A DNA stretch of 15,772 nt from NCBI GenBank assembly GCA_028684405.1, contig JAQUGA010000035.1, positions 1 through 15,772 on the forward strand, in the 5' to 3' direction. Numbering within the stretch: the first letter of the stretch is position 1; each line of letters begins with the position of its first letter. The notes under the pieces were generated by a model that was not told where the DNA came from, made no database searches, and was given only the letters and a program-made list of their open reading frames with translations. A program made the position numbers and the translations under genes. Shown piece by piece: positions 13,599 to 15,772 of the stretch. This DNA is from Bacteroidales bacterium. GTDB lineage: Bacteria > Bacteroidota > Bacteroidia > Bacteroidales > WCHB1-69.

Positions 13599-14912
13599 TT
13601 ATTTAATTCCCTCATCTCCAGAAAACATACTTTTGAAAATTTCGGCAATTTTTGTACCCGATATTGTCGGTCTTGAGTTCCCAGTTTTCTCTTTTTTCTT
13701 TCTTTGGGTTTTTGATGGTATTTCATTTTCTTCTTCAGAATCAGAATTAAGTAGCGAATATTTTTCATCGAAGCCCTGAATTACTAGGCCAATTCCTGTC
13801 GAATAGATGGGAGTAAGAAGTTCTTGAGGTACTTTTTCCGAGAGGTGTTCGCTTGGCAATCCAATTCTGACATCCATGCCCGTAATAAACTCTGTAAGTT
13901 CTTTGATGTGTTTCATTTGCGATCCACCGCCAGTTATCACAATGCCAGCTATAAGTTTGCGGTCGAGGCCACTGTTTTTGATTTCGTAGAAAACTTGTTC
14001 AATAATTTCTTCTACACGAGCTTGAATGATGCTTGCCAAACTTCTGAGCGAAATTTCTTTGGGTGTCCTTCCTTTTAGTCCAGGAATAGTAACAATTTCG
14101 TCGTCTCTGTTTTGTTCCGACAGGCAAGAACCATATCTTACTTTTAGTGCTTCCGCTTGGCTTTTGATAATGGCACATCCCTCTTTAATGTCCTCTGTTA
14201 CGATGTTTCCGCCTAGTGGAATTACGGCTGTGTGGCGTACTATTTTGTCGTGAAAAATAGCAATATCGGTAGTGCCACCTCCAATATCTACGAGAACTAC
14301 ACCGGCTTCTTTTTCTTCGTCACTCAAAACGCAACTAGCTGCTGCCAGTGGTTCGAGCATAATTTGTTCCACTTCACATTGTACGCGTTCTACGCATTTA
14401 AAAATGTTTTGAATCGCACTTACATTTCCCGTAATAATATGAAAGTTTGCACCTAGTTCAACGCCGTTCATACCAATTGGGTTTGTTGTAATGTGCTCGC
14501 GATCAACAATATATTCTTGAGGAATAACATTTATTATTTTTTCACCTGGTTTAACAACCAATTTATGCATGTTGTCTATCAGTTTTTGCACATCGGCTCT
14601 TGATATTTCATCCGAAGTGTCGGAACGGAGGATGCTTCCTCGATGTTGAATGCTTTTGATGTGTTGACCAGCGATGCCCACTACTACAGATCCAATTTCG
14701 ACGCCCGATTTTATCTCGGCCTCACGAATGGCTGTTTGTATTGACATAACGGCTTCGCCAATATTTGAAATTTGACCTCTGGCAACTCCGGTAGATTCTG
14801 TTTTGCCCGATCCAATAATTTCTAATTTTCCATTTTTGTCTTTGCGGCCCACTAAAACGGCTATTTTGGTGGTTCCAATGTCTAATCCTACTATAATTTC
14901 GTTGTTTTCCAT
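13599..14912 (-). CDS. ftsA: Cell division protein FtsA
   Basis: This 437-aa actin-fold ATPase tethers FtsZ to the membrane and recruits late divisome proteins. Actin-family nucleotide motifs are intact: phosphate-1 VGLDIGTTK (8-16), phosphate-2 VDIGGGTTD (208-216) and the adenosine motif GIVITGGGS (323-331). The subdomain 1C insert (about 85-165, SHS2-type) replaces actin's usual subdomain, as expected for FtsA. The end has a charged linker (SDSEEENE, KTQRKKKEK) and an amphipathic stretch IAEIFKSMFSG (422-432), the likely membrane-targeting helix. The start ATG lies one base after the ftsQ stop, so translation is probably coupled. ftsZ follows after 91 bases. Length is slightly above E. coli FtsA (420 aa) because of the linker. 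No anomalies seen. Confidence 0.97.
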   Translation of the reverse strand: MENNEIIVGLDIGTTKIAVLVGRKDKNGKLEIIGSGKTESTGVARGQISNIGEAVMSIQTAIREAEIKSGVEIGSVVVGIAGQHIKSIQHRGSILRSDTSDEISRADVQKLIDNMHKLVVKPGEKIINVIPQEYIVDREHITTNPIGMNGVELGANFHIITGNVSAIQNIFKCVERVQCEVEQIMLEPLAAASCVLSDEEKEAGVVLVDIGGGTTDIAIFHDKIVRHTAVIPLGGNIVTEDIKEGCAIIKSQAEALKVRYGSCLSEQNRDDEIVTIPGLKGRTPKEISLRSLASIIQARVEEIIEQVFYEIKNSGLDRKLIAGIVITGGGSQMKHIKELTEFITGMDVRIGLPSEHLSEKVPQELLTPIYSTGIGLVIQGFDEKYSLLNSDSEEENEIPSKTQRKKKEKTGNSRPTISGTKIAEIFKSMFSGDEGIK

Positions 14913-14913
14913 A

Positions 14914-15702
14914 TTATTGTTGTTTTCTTGTACATACTACTTGATTGCGATATTTTAAATTGATAATGCTGTATTTTTCCCAACCAACCTTCTGAAAGCC
15001 TTGCTGATACATCATTTCTAAATTTTGAAATTTTGTTTCCAAATCGTTGATGTCTCCTAATATTATTAACTGATCTCCAACTCTTGGAATTAACTCAATT
15101 TCTCGTTTTTCGGTGATGTATATCTGATCGATTTGGGCTTTCAAAAAAGGATTTTCGCTAATGTGCATAGCGGTTTTGTAAATTTTAAAAAGGACGCTGT
15201 TTTCAATACTATTATCTGCTGAAAAAAGCTCTTTTATAACGATTGAATCATTGTACGAAGTGTTGATTTCTCCAGAAGCTACAACAACTCTTTCGCTTCC
15301 AAACGAAGAGATTGGCATAAGTTTTTTGTCGTATGTAATATAAAAAGATTCGCCTTTTTTATTAAAAACTCTAGCCAAAGGTTTCTTTTGCTTGATTTTG
15401 ACGTGCAAGTTTCCATTTAAATCCATTGAAAGATTTGCACTTTCGATATATGGATTAATTAGAATTGCGGCCTTAATTTCAGATAGATTAATTTCAGAAA
15501 TTTCGGTACTATGTATTTCAGGATATACTGATTTTACAATGTTTAAGATTTCATAATCTTTAATAAAAGGCAAGCTATTATCGTAATTAATTTGAATTTT
15601 AATCTCCTTGCAATCCTGTTTTCCATGCATCACAATGGTGAAGATAATGCCCGAAATCGCAAGAATTGATAAGACTGATATGATGGCTATTTTCTTTTTC
15701 AT
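14914..15702 (-). CDS. ftsQ: Cell division protein FtsQ/DivIB family
   Basis: The 262-aa protein is predicted bitopic: short cytoplasmic MKKK, one transmembrane helix (about residues 5-26), then a periplasmic domain. The extracytoplasmic part begins with a POTRA-like region (about 35-110, YEILNIVKSVYPEI ... INPYIESANLSMDLNGNLHVKIKQKKPLARV). This is the usual FtsQ pattern, in which the final strand ends in 'KPLA'. The rest (about 115-255) is the beta domain that contacts FtsB/FtsL in other bacteria. Sequence similarity within the family is low, so the assignment leans on gene order: murC-ftsQ-ftsA-ftsZ is the standard dcw order in Bacteroidota. Its ATG overlaps the murC stop by four bases (ATGA), and its stop is one base from the ftsA start, a translationally coupled set. 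Confidence 0.93.
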   Translation of the reverse strand: MKKKIAIISVLSILAISGIIFTIVMHGKQDCKEIKIQINYDNSLPFIKDYEILNIVKSVYPEIHSTEISEINLSEIKAAILINPYIESANLSMDLNGNLHVKIKQKKPLARVFNKKGESFYITYDKKLMPISSFGSERVVVASGEINTSYNDSIVIKELFSADNSIENSVLFKIYKTAMHISENPFLKAQIDQIYITEKREIELIPRVGDQLIILGDINDLETKFQNLEMMYQQGFQKVGWEKYSIINLKYRNQVVCTRKQQ

Positions 15703-15772
15703 AATGTGCTGTTTGTTTCGAGTTGATTTTTTACGAGAGGAACCAGTCTGTCGATGTTTCCAGCACCCATCA
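15699..15772 (-). CDS. murC: UDP-N-acetylmuramate--L-alanine ligase, C-terminal end only
   Basis: The last 24 codons of a gene enter from the window edge on the - strand. The visible peptide contains GAGNIDRLVPLVKNQL, which matches the conserved end of MurC, where 'GAGDID' precedes the C-terminal helix. MurC adds L-Ala to UDP-MurNAc in the cytoplasm. The stop TGA (15701-15699) overlaps the ftsQ ATG by four bases. The fragment is short, so identity rests on this motif plus position immediately upstream of ftsQ. The ATG at 15770 is internal, not a start. Confidence 0.8.
   Translation of the reverse strand, partial: MGAGNIDRLVPLVKNQLETNSTL

Overview
The window looks like a chromosomal stretch of a low-GC member of the Bacteroidota, most likely the order Bacteroidales. 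The evidence is a TTG/TAnnTTTG-type promoter, almost no Shine-Dalgarno sequences, many short 'MKK...SC' lipoproteins, an archaeal/eukaryal-type prolyl-tRNA synthetase, and an FtsZ with a long tail ending in LHDNVD. This placement comes from motifs and gene order only. No search was run.

Layout. (1) 1-704, + strand: the 3' part of a Fic-domain (AMP-transferase type) gene with a C-terminal winged helix, cut by the window edge. (2) 720-1386, - strand: an iron-type superoxide dismutase with its own terminator. (3) 1389-1734, + strand: a good Bacteroidetes promoter driving a 63-aa lipoprotein, closed by a long palindromic terminator shared with the convergent ilvE. (4) 1747-2766, - strand: branched-chain aminotransferase. 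(5) 2918-5105, - strand: a PBP4-type D-Ala-D-Ala carboxypeptidase (S13 family) followed by an unrecognised 205-aa lipoprotein. (6) 5147-8588, - strand: a 612-aa aromatic- and Ser/Arg-rich lipoprotein followed by an OmpP1/FadL-type outer-membrane barrel, ended by a terminator. (7) 8694-11440, + strand: proS, mazG and a 133-aa lipoprotein, ended by a bidirectional terminator. (8) 11457-15772, - strand: the distal end of the division and cell-wall (dcw) cluster, in the order murC (3' end only), ftsQ, ftsA, ftsZ, yqeY.

How the genes fit together. Two blocks concern the envelope and division: murC-ftsQ-ftsA-ftsZ (precursor synthesis, divisome membrane protein, FtsZ anchor, FtsZ ring) and the PBP4-like enzyme that trims peptidoglycan. 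The surface block (barrel protein plus four putative lipoproteins) is typical of Bacteroidota, and its lipoproteins have no function readable from sequence. The remainder is housekeeping: oxidative defence, branched-chain amino acids, tRNA charging and nucleotide-pool cleaning. No tRNA, rRNA, CRISPR array, insertion sequence or integrase is visible.

I see no clearly new multi-gene system. The observations most worth a second look are the repeat-bearing, low-complexity surface lipoprotein, the long FtsZ tail, the almost leaderless promoter of the 63-aa lipoprotein, and the SOD metal-specificity residues.
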